Origin: Listeria monocytogenes ATCC 19117
Lineage (GTDB): Bacteria > Bacillota > Bacilli > Lactobacillales > Listeriaceae
DNA: 64,000 nt
Assembly (NCBI RefSeq): GCF_000307025.1
Contig: NC_018584.1
Location: 2,885,174-2,949,173 of the forward strand
Direction of reading: 5' to 3'
Below the pieces are notes generated by a model. The model saw only the letters and a list, made by a program, of their open reading frames with translations, made no database searches and was not told where the DNA came from. Below, in pieces: positions 8,862-17,795 of this stretch. The translations under genes were made by a program, and so were the position numbers. The first letter of the stretch is position 1; each line of letters starts with the position of its first letter.

Positions 8862-9557
8862 TTAGATTTTTTTAATTTCATTTGTAAAGCGGGTGGTTAT
8901 TTCCTGTGGCCGAGTTACTGCGCCGCCAACAACAACGGCATAACAACCTAACGTAAGAACTTGTCGTGCTTTACTAGGCGAATCGATTTTCCCTTCTGCA
9001 ATCACTGGGCGCTTCGTACTTTTCAAAACTTCTTTCAAATGGGAGAAATCGTCGTCGCTGATATTTTTATTCGCTGTTTCTTCGGTGTAGCCGTAAAGTG
9101 TCGTGCCAATTAAGTCAAAACCGAGGGAATCAGCGTAATAAACGTCTTCAATACTACCTGTGTCTGCCATGAAAAGCGTGTTTGGAAACTCTTTTCGAAT
9201 GGCACTTAGTATGTCTTTGAGGTCTTCGTTATGTGGTCTTTTTCTCGTTGTTGCATCCATCGCAACAATTTCTACTCCCGTTTCACATATTTCTCTGACT
9301 TCTTCTAAGGTTGGTGTGATAAATACGTCCGAATCATCGTAGTCTTTTTTGTAAATACCGATAATGGGGACGTCGATCTCACTTTGAATTGCCCTAATAT
9401 CTTTTGCGGTATTTGCTCGGATACCAACAGCACCACCTTGAACTGCGGCCAGAGCCATTTTCGACATAATAAATGCACTATGAAGTGGTTCGTCTTCTAA
9501 AGCTTGGCAGGAAACCACTAACCCGCCTTTGATTTTTTCCATAACAGAATTGCCCAC
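8862..9557 (-). CDS. nanE: N-acylglucosamine-6-phosphate 2-epimerase NanE
   Basis: A 231-residue TIM-barrel protein matching NanE: KGGLVVSCQALEDEPLHS at the start, AAVQGGAVGIRAN, IIGIYKKDY and VAEGKIDSPSKA. It interconverts ManNAc-6P and GlcNAc-6P. GTG at 9557 is chosen because AGGAGG lies seven bases upstream; an internal ATG six codons on is less well placed. It is the first gene of the RpiR-controlled operon. No sialate lyase (nanA), nagA or nagB is in the window. Confidence 0.92.
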   Translation of the reverse strand: MGNSVMEKIKGGLVVSCQALEDEPLHSAFIMSKMALAAVQGGAVGIRANTAKDIRAIQSEIDVPIIGIYKKDYDDSDVFITPTLEEVREICETGVEIVAMDATTRKRPHNEDLKDILSAIRKEFPNTLFMADTGSIEDVYYADSLGFDLIGTTLYGYTEETANKNISDDDFSHLKEVLKSTKRPVIAEGKIDSPSKARQVLTLGCYAVVVGGAVTRPQEITTRFTNEIKKI

Positions 9558-9610
9558 TGATACTCCTCCTCTATACTGTGTTTCAGTGTAAAGTATGCGT
9601 TTTCAAACAG

Positions 9611-9639
9611 ACTATATCATAAGAAAATGATTTTATCAA
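9611..9639 (-). promoter_or_regulatory. Promoter of the nanE-PTS-RpiR operon
   Basis: On the minus strand, -35 TTGATA (9639-9634), 17-base spacer, -10 TATAGT (9616-9611). It lies about 55 bases before the nanE start. A degenerate GAAAAT/ATTTT repeat falls in the spacer. Confidence 0.75.
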
Positions 9640-9649
9640 TATCAATTAA

Positions 9650-9666
9650 ATGAAAATTATTTTCAT
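9650..9666. promoter_or_regulatory. Probable RpiR operator
   Basis: A perfect inverted repeat ATGAAAAT-T-ATTTTCAT about 10 bases upstream of the -35 element. Known RpiR/MurR operators have similar TGAAA...TTTCA symmetry. Its position upstream of -35 would allow activation as well as repression. Confidence 0.6.
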
Positions 9667-9726
9667 ATTTTAGTGTGGCTAGTTGCGGAAACTAGCTTTA
9701 AAAAATGACGTTGCTGTTAAAAATAA

Positions 9727-9752
9727 AAAGTCCTTTCGTTTGAAAGGACTTT
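9727..9752 (-). terminator. Intrinsic terminator after rsmG
   Basis: An 11-bp stem AAAGTCCTTTC/GAAAGGACTTT with a 4-base loop, followed by T-rich minus-strand sequence, six bases past the rsmG stop codon. Confidence 0.9.
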
Positions 9753-9758
9753 GTTAGT

Positions 9759-10475
9759 TTATTCGATTGGTAATTTGTTGGGTGTTCCGGGTTTGCGTGG
9801 ATATTTGTTGGGGGTTTCTTTTGTTTTCGTGATGACGTAGATATTGCGCTCGCTTTCTTCTACTGGTAGGGAGAAAGAGAAGTGTTCCTCGACTTTTCCG
9901 CCGAATAGTTTGATGGCTTTTTCGGCTGTTTGCAGCTCTTGCTCGGCTTGGGCTGCTTTCATTACTAGGAACGAACCGCCTTTTTTGACAAGTGGCATGC
10001 ACAGTTCGGATAATACGCTCATTCTTGCTACGGCACGTGCGGTTACAAGGTCGTATTTTTCGCGGTGCGCTTTGTTTTGACCAAATGTTTCAGCGCGATC
10101 ATGATAAAAATGCACATCCGTTAGGCCTAATTTTTCTGCTAGTGCATCAAGGAAAGTCATACGTTTTTTCAAGGAGTCTACGATGCTTACTTTTAGATGC
10201 GGGAAGCAGATTTTAATTGGGAGACTTGGAAAACCAGCGCCAGCCCCGACATCACAAATCGTATCGAACTTAGTAAAGTCTACATAAAACGCGGCAGAGA
10301 TAGAATCGTAAAAGTGCTTTAAATACACTTCTTTTTCATCAGTAATAGCTGTTAAATTCATTTTTTCATTCCATTCTACTAACATTTCGAAGTAATCGTG
10401 GAATTGTTTTAGTTGCGTGTCGCTTAATTCTATTCCTTTTTCAGCAAGTGCTGTTTGGAATTGCTCTGGATTCAT
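9759..10475 (-). CDS. rsmG: 16S rRNA (guanine-527 N7)-methyltransferase RsmG
   Basis: A 238-residue SAM-dependent methyltransferase (GidB). It contains [15 protein letters not shown], the SAM-binding [15 protein letters not shown] and [10 protein letters not shown]. It methylates G527 of 16S rRNA, and loss is classically linked to low-level streptomycin resistance. The C-terminal tail rich in K, P and N is a genus-level extension. It lies downstream of the toxin module instead of directly after mnmG as in Bacillus. Confidence 0.96.
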   Translation of the reverse strand: MNPEQFQTALAEKGIELSDTQLKQFHDYFEMLVEWNEKMNLTAITDEKEVYLKHFYDSISAAFYVDFTKFDTICDVGAGAGFPSLPIKICFPHLKVSIVDSLKKRMTFLDALAEKLGLTDVHFYHDRAETFGQNKAHREKYDLVTARAVARMSVLSELCMPLVKKGGSFLVMKAAQAEQELQTAEKAIKLFGGKVEEHFSFSLPVEESERNIYVITKTKETPNKYPRKPGTPNKLPIE

Positions 10476-10585
10476 ATTTTTTCCTCACTTTATTTTCGCG
10501 ATTTTTGCCGTGTTTAGGATGGTAGACGGGTTTGGTTTATACTTTTAAACAGGCTTGTACCATATATTTTAGCTCATTATTTTCA

Positions 10586-10614
10586 AGTATAAGTATTTTC
10601 GTTCTTTTTAGCAA
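10586..10614 (-). promoter_or_regulatory. Candidate rsmG promoter
   Basis: On the minus strand, TTGCTA (10614-10609), 17 bases, TATACT (10591-10586), about 110 bases upstream of rsmG. It lies just after the toxin-module stop codon at 10628, where I see no clear terminator. Confidence 0.5.
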
Positions 10615-10627
10615 GTTCGTATTACGT

Positions 10628-10906
10628 TTAACAATTATCAAACTTGTTGGCATTCTCTTTAAAACTTTTTTTGGCTTGATTTACCCATTTTCCTTCTGCT
10701 GTGGTGGAAAGTCCATCTATGTAACCCTGACAATTGCTTTTTATATCTGCTATTTTGTCCCGTTTGATCATTTTGAACATTCGTTTGCGATTTTCTGATG
10801 TTGCATGAGTTTGGCTCGCCACAAACATCCCAATAAGATTTTTTTCTAGATTTCTGCGTGACTCTAATAATTCTGCTTTTAGTTTATCTATCATGTTATA
10901 GATCAC
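10628..10906 (-). CDS. Small helical protein, probable second T7SS effector partner
   Basis: A 92-residue (GTG start) or 88-residue (ATG at 10894) largely helical protein. It ends with a W-containing segment (GKWVNQAKKSFKEN), reminiscent of WXG100-like small partners. It overlaps the preceding helical gene by up to 11 bases and is the last gene of the lipase cassette. Such small helical proteins bind the helical targeting region of type VII effectors. The assignment rests on size, composition and gene order; no signal peptide is seen. Confidence 0.6.
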   Translation of the reverse strand: MIYNMIDKLKAELLESRRNLEKNLIGMFVASQTHATSENRKRMFKMIKRDKIADIKSNCQGYIDGLSTTAEGKWVNQAKKSFKENANKFDNC

Positions 10907-11261
10907 GATCCTTTTTTAGCTGATGTAGTTCTTCTTCATAAGAATTCACTTGTTTCTTATAAAGTGCTTGATGCTCTTCGTGTTCATTTTCTAGCTTTGT
11001 TAGTGTGTTTTTTACTTTCCAATCGCCTTCTTCTTGGATAGAACTGATTAAATGGTAGGCTTTTTGCAAGTCTTCAGATGCTTCGTAATCTCTTTTTTGA
11101 TGGATATACCTGATTTGTTCAGAAAGGTTTTCTAGTTCTTGGTGAAACCGCCATTTTTCTTGAGATGCATCGTCCATCGCTTCGTCCAATTGTCGTCTTT
11201 TTCTATTAAAATCATCATCTAAATTTTCTAGTTTTAGCAGTAGTTGTCTTTGTTTATCCAT
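10896..11261 (-). CDS. Coiled-coil small protein, DUF3958-like T7SS effector partner
   Basis: A 121-residue, highly charged protein predicted almost entirely helical, with long coiled-coil heptads (NLDDDFNRKRRQLDEAMDDA, then NLSEQIRYIHQKRDYEAS). It resembles the DUF3958-type partners that accompany Listeria LXG effectors. The start ATG lies inside the end of the lipase gene (8-base overlap), behind GGGAG, so it is translationally coupled. Likely role: chaperone or targeting partner for the lipase C-terminal region. Confidence 0.68.
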   Translation of the reverse strand: MDKQRQLLLKLENLDDDFNRKRRQLDEAMDDASQEKWRFHQELENLSEQIRYIHQKRDYEASEDLQKAYHLISSIQEEGDWKVKNTLTKLENEHEEHQALYKKQVNSYEEELHQLKKDRDL

Positions 11262-12537
11262 ACATGCTCCCTATTTGTTTGGCTAATTCTTGGTCGGTTT
11301 TTAGCTGGCTTTTTATTGCTTCGTTGATTCGTTCTAGCAATTTATCATACTCTTGTTCTATTTTGGTTGCTTCGACTAAGGATTTTTCGCAGTCTTGCAC
11401 TGTGTCTATCACAATTTCCGGCTCAGTCGCCCCGCCCCAAGCAAGTGCGGCGAGTATTTCTGACTCATATAGATTGGAGCCGATATCCCTTGCATCTGAA
11501 AGCGTATCGCGCCACAACTCTTCAGCATTCTCGATTTCTTTATCAAAAACATCTTTTAAAGCTCTAATTTCGCCTTGAATCGTTTGTTTCATCCCTTGCG
11601 TAATTGCTAGTGCTTCCGCTGCATCCAAGAATATTTCTTCGGATGAGGATAGGCCACCACCGCTTTTTGTAAAACTGGTTCGCATGATGTTGATAGCTGC
11701 TAATTGTTGCGCTGTTACGTATTTAGCTAATTGAAGGCTGCCTTCTTTATTTGTTAGGATGTTTCCTTCTTTGTCAAACTGATAACCACCCCACATATGT
11801 TGCTCAACCATACCAGCTTTTTTCGACTCAACCTCTATTAAATGGCCAATTGTCGGGTCTCCGATACCATAACCAATTGGCACATAATCCTTCCTATCAA
11901 TAAAATTAAATAATCTATCTAAAGCGTTTATTGCTTTTACGGTATCTTGTTGTTTTGGCGTTAGGTTGGAGTAGATATTCGGGCCTTGGTAGAAGAAACC
12001 CCCGCTGATGCGTTTGATGTCTTTTTTATCTAAGTCTGCGATAGCGTACTGGGCGTTCATGGAGCCTAGAGAATGACCGTATACGTAGATTTGGGCGTTT
12101 GGGTAGAGTTTCATGGTTTGTTTTAAGGTTTCTGCGGAGGTTTTTAGTTGGGGTGTTACTGTGGATCCTCCGCCATTTGTGATTTGGATTGCGGTTGGAA
12201 TATCATTTACGCCCCAATCCGTCCACACATCAAGACTATCCTTATGAAACGGCGTAAGACCACTTGCCAGAGTGGGTGCAGTGGAACCTCTGTAAAGAAC
12301 TGTTACCTCTTTTACTTTGCTTCTCTCAATATGGGAAGCTGTGGGCGGCGTGTATTTTTCTGTGATGATATAGGTTTGCTGTCCGGCTGCTTTGTTGTTG
12401 ATTGTTTGGGATACGTTTCCTATCTTTTTTTCTCGATTGGATATTGAAATATTCACCTCCTGCTTAAGTTCTAACTTGCTGTACTCTTTTTTTGCCAATT
12501 CCACTCTCTCTTGATCAGTATTTACATGCCCCATCAT
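11254..12537 (-). CDS. Lipase-type putative T7SS toxin with C-terminal helical (reverse LXG-like) region
   Basis: About 427 residues. The N-terminal half is an alpha/beta-hydrolase: VTVLYRGST resembles the class-3 lipase oxyanion segment, and the nucleophile elbow YGHSLGS places the Ser near residue 156. Candidate Asp/His lie in GDPTIGHLIEVE and the following EQHMW. From about residue 285 the protein is long, charged and helical, without a catalytic motif. This order (enzyme first, helical targeting region last) is opposite to canonical LXG toxins and matches the arrangement described for staphylococcal TslA. Start at the ATG pair 12537/12534: GGGAGGAG (12550-12543) lies 5-8 bases upstream, inside the last codons of the preceding gene. 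No signal peptide. Confidence 0.72.
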   Translation of the reverse strand: MMGHVNTDQERVELAKKEYSKLELKQEVNISISNREKKIGNVSQTINNKAAGQQTYIITEKYTPPTASHIERSKVKEVTVLYRGSTAPTLASGLTPFHKDSLDVWTDWGVNDIPTAIQITNGGGSTVTPQLKTSAETLKQTMKLYPNAQIYVYGHSLGSMNAQYAIADLDKKDIKRISGGFFYQGPNIYSNLTPKQQDTVKAINALDRLFNFIDRKDYVPIGYGIGDPTIGHLIEVESKKAGMVEQHMWGGYQFDKEGNILTNKEGSLQLAKYVTAQQLAAINIMRTSFTKSGGGLSSSEEIFLDAAEALAITQGMKQTIQGEIRALKDVFDKEIENAEELWRDTLSDARDIGSNLYESEILAALAWGGATEPEIVIDTVQDCEKSLVEATKIEQEYDKLLERINEAIKSQLKTDQELAKQIGSMYG

Positions 12538-12539
12538 CC

Positions 12540-12926
12540 CTACTCCTCCCAACGACCTAATAGTTTAGAAAGCTTTTCAGATACAACTGAAGCACCACCA
12601 CTTAACTCTCCATTGTTCTTGCTCAAGGTATATGATACATTTAGTTCTGAATCATTATTAATTATTAATCCGACTTCTATACCTCCCATTGGGTTGTGCT
12701 CTACGCTTCCTTCTTCAATTTTATAAGAATGAATTATACCTTTTTCTGTAAAAGCATTTGGATCTAAATTTGTCAGCCTTTTTTCGAATACTTGTTTTGC
12801 TTCATCACTATAAACTACATTCATCATTTCTTTGTTTAATTTCTCCTCATCCATATAGAATTTCACCCCTAAACCAAAAATGGTTATTACTATAATTGCT
12901 AGTGCTATTATCCATCTTTTTTTCAA
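12540..12926 (-). CDS. DUF1310-like membrane-anchored protein, copy 4 (putative immunity)
   Basis: 128 residues: MKKRW, then one hydrophobic segment (about 5-21), GVKFYMDEEKLN, and an external-looking domain with the family core NPMGGIEVGL. The positive N-terminus predicts N-in/C-out topology. Its last codons (WEE and TAG) contain the SD of the lipase gene, whose ATG starts two bases after the stop, so the pair is tightly coupled. Topology and coupling fit an immunity protein against a membrane-active lipase. Confidence 0.7.
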   Translation of the reverse strand: MKKRWIIALAIIVITIFGLGVKFYMDEEKLNKEMMNVVYSDEAKQVFEKRLTNLDPNAFTEKGIIHSYKIEEGSVEHNPMGGIEVGLIINNDSELNVSYTLSKNNGELSGGASVVSEKLSKLLGRWEE

Positions 12927-13013
12927 CTCTTCACCTCTGCTGTATGCTTTTTATTTGTAGGTCTATTTTATCAAATGTTAGAAATTTTCACTTTCTTTTT
13001 TTTCAGTCTTTTA
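12781..13013. repeat. Tandem duplication unit A (gene 5' end plus upstream region)
   Basis: About 230 bases covering the 5' part of copy 4 and its upstream non-coding region. They are nearly identical to 13295-13528. The shared non-coding part contains a T-rich tract and GTAGGTCTATTTTATCA and may carry a promoter for each copy. Confidence 0.8.
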
Positions 13014-13053
13014 ACGTTTGTTTAATTTCTTAGTTAGTATTGGCTGGACTATC

Positions 13054-13440
13054 TTAACTCCCCTTAAGTTCCAATTTCTTTGTAAGCTCCTTAGAGATGC
13101 TAGCACCCCCACCATCTAATTTGTCGTTCTGTTTTCCTAAAGTATAGGTAATATACCACTCTAAATCCTTATTTATAATTAAAGTAACATTTATTCCTCT
13201 CATTGGATTTCTCTCTATACTTTCTTTATTAATTTCATATGATTGAATTATACCTTCTTTCGTGAATGCTTTTGCATCCAAGTTTGTCAGCCTCTTTTCA
13301 AATACTTGTTTCGCTTCATCACTATAAACTACATTCATCATTTCTTTATTTAATTTCTCTTCATCCATATAGAATTTCACCCCTAAACCAAAAATGGTTA
13401 TTACTGTAATTCCTAGTACTATTATCCATCTCTTTTTCAA
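13054..13440 (-). CDS. DUF1310-like membrane-anchored protein, copy 3
   Basis: 128 residues, nearly identical to copy 4 through the membrane segment and first about 60 residues, then diverging (NPMRGINVTLIIN core, C-terminus KLELKGS). The upstream sequence is also duplicated from the next copy, indicating a recent tandem duplication followed by divergence of the C-terminal half. Confidence 0.7.
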   Translation of the reverse strand: MKKRWIIVLGITVITIFGLGVKFYMDEEKLNKEMMNVVYSDEAKQVFEKRLTNLDAKAFTKEGIIQSYEINKESIERNPMRGINVTLIINKDLEWYITYTLGKQNDKLDGGGASISKELTKKLELKGS

Positions 13441-13528
13441 CTCTTCACCTCTGTTGTATGACTTTTTATTTGTAGGTCTATTTTATCACATGTTAGAAAT
13501 TTTCACTTTCTTTTTTTCAGTCTTTTAA
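13295..13528. repeat. Tandem duplication unit B (gene 5' end plus upstream region)
   Basis: The second copy of the unit at 12781-13013, offset by about 515 bases, covering the 5' part of copy 3 and its upstream region. Differences are mostly single bases. Confidence 0.8.
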
Positions 13529-13551
13529 TCGTCTCTTAGCTCTATAAAAAC

Positions 13552-13944
13552 TCATTTATATCCGTTCAAAAGCCCCAATTGTTTTGTAAGCTCCTTAGAT
13601 ATGCTTGCTCCACCACTCTTTAAATCTTCATTATTTTTCTTCAACGTGTATGTTAATTTCAAAGCAGGATCCTTGTTAATAACTAATGCAACTATTATTC
13701 CGCCCATTGGATTAGGCTCTATACTTTCCTTGTCAACTTCATATGATTGAATTAGCCCTTCTTTTGTAAATGCTTTCGTATCAATAAGTTTTATATCATC
13801 ATTGAATACTTCTTTTGCTTCATTGCTACAAACCACATTCATCATTTCTGTATTTAATTTCTCTTCATCCATATAAAATTTTATCCCTAGACCAAAAATA
13901 ATCATTATTGCAATTCCAAATAGTATTATCCATCTCTTTTTCAC
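13552..13944 (-). CDS. DUF1310-like membrane-anchored protein, copy 2
   Basis: 130 residues, same layout: N-terminal anchor, KFYMDEEKLN, then core NPMGGIIVALVIN. More diverged than copies 3 and 4, for example CSNEAKEVFNDD in place of YSDEAKQVFEKR. It begins 24 bases after copy 1, so the two are probably co-transcribed. Confidence 0.7.
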   Translation of the reverse strand: MKKRWIILFGIAIMIIFGLGIKFYMDEEKLNTEMMNVVCSNEAKEVFNDDIKLIDTKAFTKEGLIQSYEVDKESIEPNPMGGIIVALVINKDPALKLTYTLKKNNEDLKSGGASISKELTKQLGLLNGYK

Positions 13945-13968
13945 ACATTCACCTCTGTTTTTATTTTC

Positions 13969-14349
13969 TTAGTTGTCTAATAATTTTCCTAATTTTGCAG
14001 AATTTCCGCCACCATCATCAATTAGTTTTTTGTCATCAGCTTTATTCAATGTAAAAAAAACATATAACTCAGAATCTCCATTAACGTGCAAAGTAACATT
14101 GATTCCTCCCATAGGGTTTTGTTTGATACTTTTCTTATCAATTTCATATGTGTTAATTACACCCTTCCCAGTCAATGCTTTAGCATCCAAATTTTTCAAC
14201 CCATTTTCAAAAACTCTTTTCGCTTCATCACTATATACTACATTTATCATTTCTTTATTTAATTTCTCTTCATCCATATAAAATTTCACGCCTAATCCCG
14301 CAACAATCATTACTACAACTACCATTGCTATAAACCACCTCTTTTTCAC
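13969..14349 (-). CDS. DUF1310-like membrane-anchored protein, copy 1
   Basis: 126 residues, same layout with core NPMGGINVTLHVN and C-terminus AKLGKLLDN. First gene of the cassette, starting about 65 bases after the mnmG terminator hairpin. Multiple diverged immunity paralogues ahead of one toxin suggest accumulation of protection against toxin variants of other strains; this is inference. Confidence 0.7.
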   Translation of the reverse strand: MKKRWFIAMVVVVMIVAGLGVKFYMDEEKLNKEMINVVYSDEAKRVFENGLKNLDAKALTGKGVINTYEIDKKSIKQNPMGGINVTLHVNGDSELYVFFTLNKADDKKLIDDGGGNSAKLGKLLDN

Positions 14350-14410
14350 ACATTCACCTCTGCAGTATGTCTTCTTCTATGTAATCCCAATCTACCTTAA
14401 TTAAAAACAA

Positions 14411-14484
14411 GAAAAAACCACATTATTCAGCGGAAACTTTCAACTTAAACGGTAAGTTTGAAGTTTCCGTGAACATGCGGTTTC
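14411..14484 (-). terminator. Long double-stem terminator after mnmG
   Basis: The inner stem CGGAAACTT...AAGTTTCCG is flanked by an outer stem AAACCGCATG.../...AATGTGGTTT and a minus-strand T run. It separates mnmG from the toxin cassette. Confidence 0.8.
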
Positions 14485-14507
14485 AGTAATTATAGTAATC
14501 CGTGTTC

Positions 14508-16397
14508 TTATTTACTTATTTTCGCTATCTTTCCTTGCTCAATATAAACTAACAAAATAGATATATCGGCTGGGTTTACTCCGCTGATACGGCTCGCTTG
14601 GGCGATGGAAAGGGGTTCGATTTTCTTTAATTTTTCTAGGGCTTCTGTTGCTAGGCCGCTGATTGCATCATAATCGATGTTTTCTGGGATTTTCTTGTCT
14701 TCCATGCGTTTCATTTTTTCTACTTGAAGGTTGGATTTTTGGATGTAGCCTTCGTATTTAATTTGAATTTCTACTTGTTCAGCGATTTCGTCGGTCACAA
14801 ATGTTTCACGTGAAACAATTTGGGCGATCTTGTCGTAAGTTATTTCGGGTCGGCGAAGTAAATCTGCTGCTAGAATTCCGTCTTTTAGCTCGCCTGAGCC
14901 GATTTCTTTTAGCATTGCTTGGACTTCAGCAGTTGGTTTAATGCGTGTTTTTTGTAGTCTTTCTTTTTCTGCTTCGATGGCACTTTGTTTTGCTAAAAAG
15001 CGTTCATAACGTTCGTCGCTAATTAAGCCGATTTCATGACCGATTTCTGTTAAACGTAAATCTGCATTATCATGGCGTAATAGCAAACGGTATTCGGCAC
15101 GAGATGTAAGTAAACGATATGGTTCTTCGGTTCCTTTTGTTACTAAATCGTCAATTAAAACGCCGATATAAGCTTGGTCGCGACCAAGGATAACTGGTTC
15201 TTTTTCAAAGACTTTACGAGCAGCATTGATTCCTGCCATTAAGCCTTGGCCGGCTGCTTCTTCATAGCCACTTGTACCATTAATTTGGCCGGCTGTGAAA
15301 AGACCTTCGACTAATTTAGTTTCAAGTGATGGCCACAGTTGGTCTGGCATTACTGCATCATATTCGATAGCGTAGCCTACACGCATCATTTCTACATTTT
15401 CAAGTCCCGGAATAGTTCTTAGCATTTCGCGTTGCACTTCTTCTGGCAAACTGGTGGAAAGGCCTTGGACATATACTTCCTCGGTATTTTTGCCTTCTGG
15501 TTCAAGGAAGATTTGGTGTCTTGGTTTGTCGCTGAAACGAACAATTTTATCTTCAATGGATGGGCAATATCTTGCGCCAGTGCCTTTTTTCGTTGCTGTA
15601 AACATTGGTGAACGGTGTAAGTTCGCTTGGATTATTTCGTGGGTTGTTTCGTTGGTATAAGTTAACCAACACGGTAGTTGGTCAAGCAACATTTCCACCG
15701 TATCAAAGCTAAATGCCCGCGGATGATCGTCACCCGGTTGTTCTTCTGTTTTTGAATAGTCAATCGTACTTGATTTTACGCGCGGTGGTGTTCCTGTTTT
15801 AAAGCGACGCAGTTCAAAACCTAGTTCTTCCAAGTGCTCTGAGAGTTTCACAGAAGGTTGTTGGTTGTTTGGACCGCTGGAATAGCGCAGTTCACCAACA
15901 ATAATTTCGCCACGTGAGAAAGTTCCAGTAGTAATAACGACTGTTTTCGCGTAGTAAATCGCGCCACTGTTTGTAATAACGCCTTTACACACGCCATCTT
16001 CAATCACTAAACGGTCAACAAGACCTTGGCGCAAAGTGATATTTTCTTCTTTTTCAATTGTGTGTTTCATTTCGTGTTGGTAATCCCATTTGTCTGCTTG
16101 AGCACGTAATGCGCGAACAGCCGGGCCTTTACCTGTATTTAGCATCCGCATTTGGATGTATGTTTTATCCGTGTTGCGACCCATTTCGCCACCAAGAGCA
16201 TCAATTTCGCGCACAACCACGCCTTTTGCTGGACCTCCAACAGAAGGATTACATGGCATAAAAGCGACCATATCTAAATTTATCGTTAACATCAGTGTTT
16301 TTGCGCCCATTCGACCACTGGCAAGACCAGCTTCTACTCCCGCATGGCCTGCACCAACAACGATGACGTCAAAAGTTCCTGCATCATAGGTTTGCAT
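14508..16397 (-). CDS. mnmG: tRNA U34 carboxymethylaminomethyl-modification FAD enzyme MnmG
   Basis: A 629-residue GidA/MnmG. It has the FAD-binding [27 protein letters not shown] and [13 protein letters not shown] signatures and is full length. With MnmE it forms cmnm5U34 in certain tRNAs. It is co-transcribed with mnmE (24-base gap). A perfect parS site is embedded in the coding sequence and read as VSRET. Confidence 0.97.
   Translation of the reverse strand: MQTYDAGTFDVIVVGAGHAGVEAGLASGRMGAKTLMLTINLDMVAFMPCNPSVGGPAKGVVVREIDALGGEMGRNTDKTYIQMRMLNTGKGPAVRALRAQADKWDYQHEMKHTIEKEENITLRQGLVDRLVIEDGVCKGVITNSGAIYYAKTVVITTGTFSRGEIIVGELRYSSGPNNQQPSVKLSEHLEELGFELRRFKTGTPPRVKSSTIDYSKTEEQPGDDHPRAFSFDTVEMLLDQLPCWLTYTNETTHEIIQANLHRSPMFTATKKGTGARYCPSIEDKIVRFSDKPRHQIFLEPEGKNTEEVYVQGLSTSLPEEVQREMLRTIPGLENVEMMRVGYAIEYDAVMPDQLWPSLETKLVEGLFTAGQINGTSGYEEAAGQGLMAGINAARKVFEKEPVILGRDQAYIGVLIDDLVTKGTEEPYRLLTSRAEYRLLLRHDNADLRLTEIGHEIGLISDERYERFLAKQSAIEAEKERLQKTRIKPTAEVQAMLKEIGSGELKDGILAADLLRRPEITYDKIAQIVSRETFVTDEIAEQVEIQIKYEGYIQKSNLQVEKMKRMEDKKIPENIDYDAISGLATEALEKLKKIEPLSIAQASRISGVNPADISILLVYIEQGKIAKISK
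14802..14817. promoter_or_regulatory. parS site 2 (inside mnmG)
   Basis: A perfect TGTTTCACGTGAAACA within the mnmG coding frame, where it encodes VSRET. Confidence 0.95.
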
Positions 16398-16421
16398 TTT
16401 ATAAAAACATCTCCTAAAAAA

Positions 16422-17795
16422 TCATTTTCCAAGGCAAAATTGATTGAACAACTGATCGAGTAATTCATCCTGGACAGAATCACCAGTAATTTCACCTAGT
16501 AAATCCCATGCACGAGTCATATCAATCTGGACAATATCCACTGGCATACCGAGCTGAATCCCTGTTGTAACGCCATTTAAAGCTTCAAGTGCTTGGTGAA
16601 GGAGCGCAATGTGTCGAACGTTCGATACATATGTTGCATCACCCGCATCAATGTCACCCGCAAAAAATAGTGTTTTAATTGCTTCTTCTAAAGCCTCTAA
16701 ACCTTCATCGTTTACTAGAGAAGTGGAAACAATCGGGTTTTCTCCCGCAAGTTCACGCACTCTATTTATATCAAGCTTTGTTTCCAAATCTGTTTTATTT
16801 AAAACGACCACATAATTATGACCCGCGGCTGCTTCAAATAACGCTTCATCTTCCACTGTCAGCTCTTCGTTTTGATTTAATACTAGCAGGATAAAATCGG
16901 CATCCGCCAAGGCTTTTCTTGAACGTTCTACACCAATTTTTTCCACAATATCTTCTGTCTCACGAATTCCGGCCGTATCAATTAAACGCAGCGGAACACC
17001 GCGAACATTGACGTATTCTTCTATAATATCTCGCGTCGTCCCAGCAATATCTGTGACAATCGCTTTTTCTTCTTGAATTAATTGGTTAAGCAAAGATGAT
17101 TTCCCAACATTTGGTCGACCGATAATAGCCGTTGCTAGGCCTTCACGAAGAATTTTCCCTTGGCTTGCTGTTTGTAAAAGTTGCTCGACGGAAGCGCGAA
17201 CTAGCTCGGTTTTCTCGAGTAGCATTCGCTGGGTCATTTCCTCCACATCATCATACTCCGGATAGTCGATATTTACTTCGACTTGCGCTAGTGCATCCAA
17301 AATTTCTTGACGTAAATTGCGAATCAACCGTGAAAGATTTCCGTCCATTTGTCTAATTGCCACGCCCATCGCCCGGTCTGTCTTGGCGCGAATTAAATCC
17401 ATCACAGCCTCCGCTTGCGACAAATCAATTCTTCCATTTAAAAATGCGCGCTTTGTGAATTCACCTGGTTCAGCTAAATTAGCCCCATTTCGAAGTAACA
17501 GTTGCAACACGCGGTTCACGGAAACAATTCCGCCGTGCGCGTTGATTTCTACCACATCTTCCCGTGTAAAAGTACGAGGTGCACGCATAACTGTGACCAT
17601 TACTTCCTCAATTACTTCGCCGTCTTCTTTTATATGACCATAGTGAATGGTGTGACTTTCTGCTTCACTTAAGCTATTTTTGGCATAAAAAATACGATCC
17701 GCTATCTGAATCGCCTCTGGACCGCTTAATCTAATAATAGCAATGGCCCCTTCTCCCGGCGGTGTTGAGATTGCAGCAATAGTATCAAATTCCAT
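16422..17795 (-). CDS. mnmE: tRNA modification GTPase MnmE
   Basis: A 457-residue MnmE (TrmE/ThdF). It has the N-terminal tetrahydrofolate-binding domain, helical domain, inserted G domain with [11 protein letters not shown], the DIAGTTRD switch and NKTD, and the C-terminal catalytic cysteine motif FCLGK (usually C-I/L-G-K). Partner of MnmG. In most Bacillota jag is directly upstream; here the upstream region is a DnaA-box-containing spacer and jag is about 46 kb away. Confidence 0.97.
   Translation of the reverse strand: MEFDTIAAISTPPGEGAIAIIRLSGPEAIQIADRIFYAKNSLSEAESHTIHYGHIKEDGEVIEEVMVTVMRAPRTFTREDVVEINAHGGIVSVNRVLQLLLRNGANLAEPGEFTKRAFLNGRIDLSQAEAVMDLIRAKTDRAMGVAIRQMDGNLSRLIRNLRQEILDALAQVEVNIDYPEYDDVEEMTQRMLLEKTELVRASVEQLLQTASQGKILREGLATAIIGRPNVGKSSLLNQLIQEEKAIVTDIAGTTRDIIEEYVNVRGVPLRLIDTAGIRETEDIVEKIGVERSRKALADADFILLVLNQNEELTVEDEALFEAAAGHNYVVVLNKTDLETKLDINRVRELAGENPIVSTSLVNDEGLEALEEAIKTLFFAGDIDAGDATYVSNVRHIALLHQALEALNGVTTGIQLGMPVDIVQIDMTRAWDLLGEITGDSVQDELLDQLFNQFCLGK

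Noticed and set aside
10532-10798. Plus-strand ORF opposite the small helical gene
   Set aside because: No SD, composition unlike a gene, and antisense to the end of a well-supported operon.
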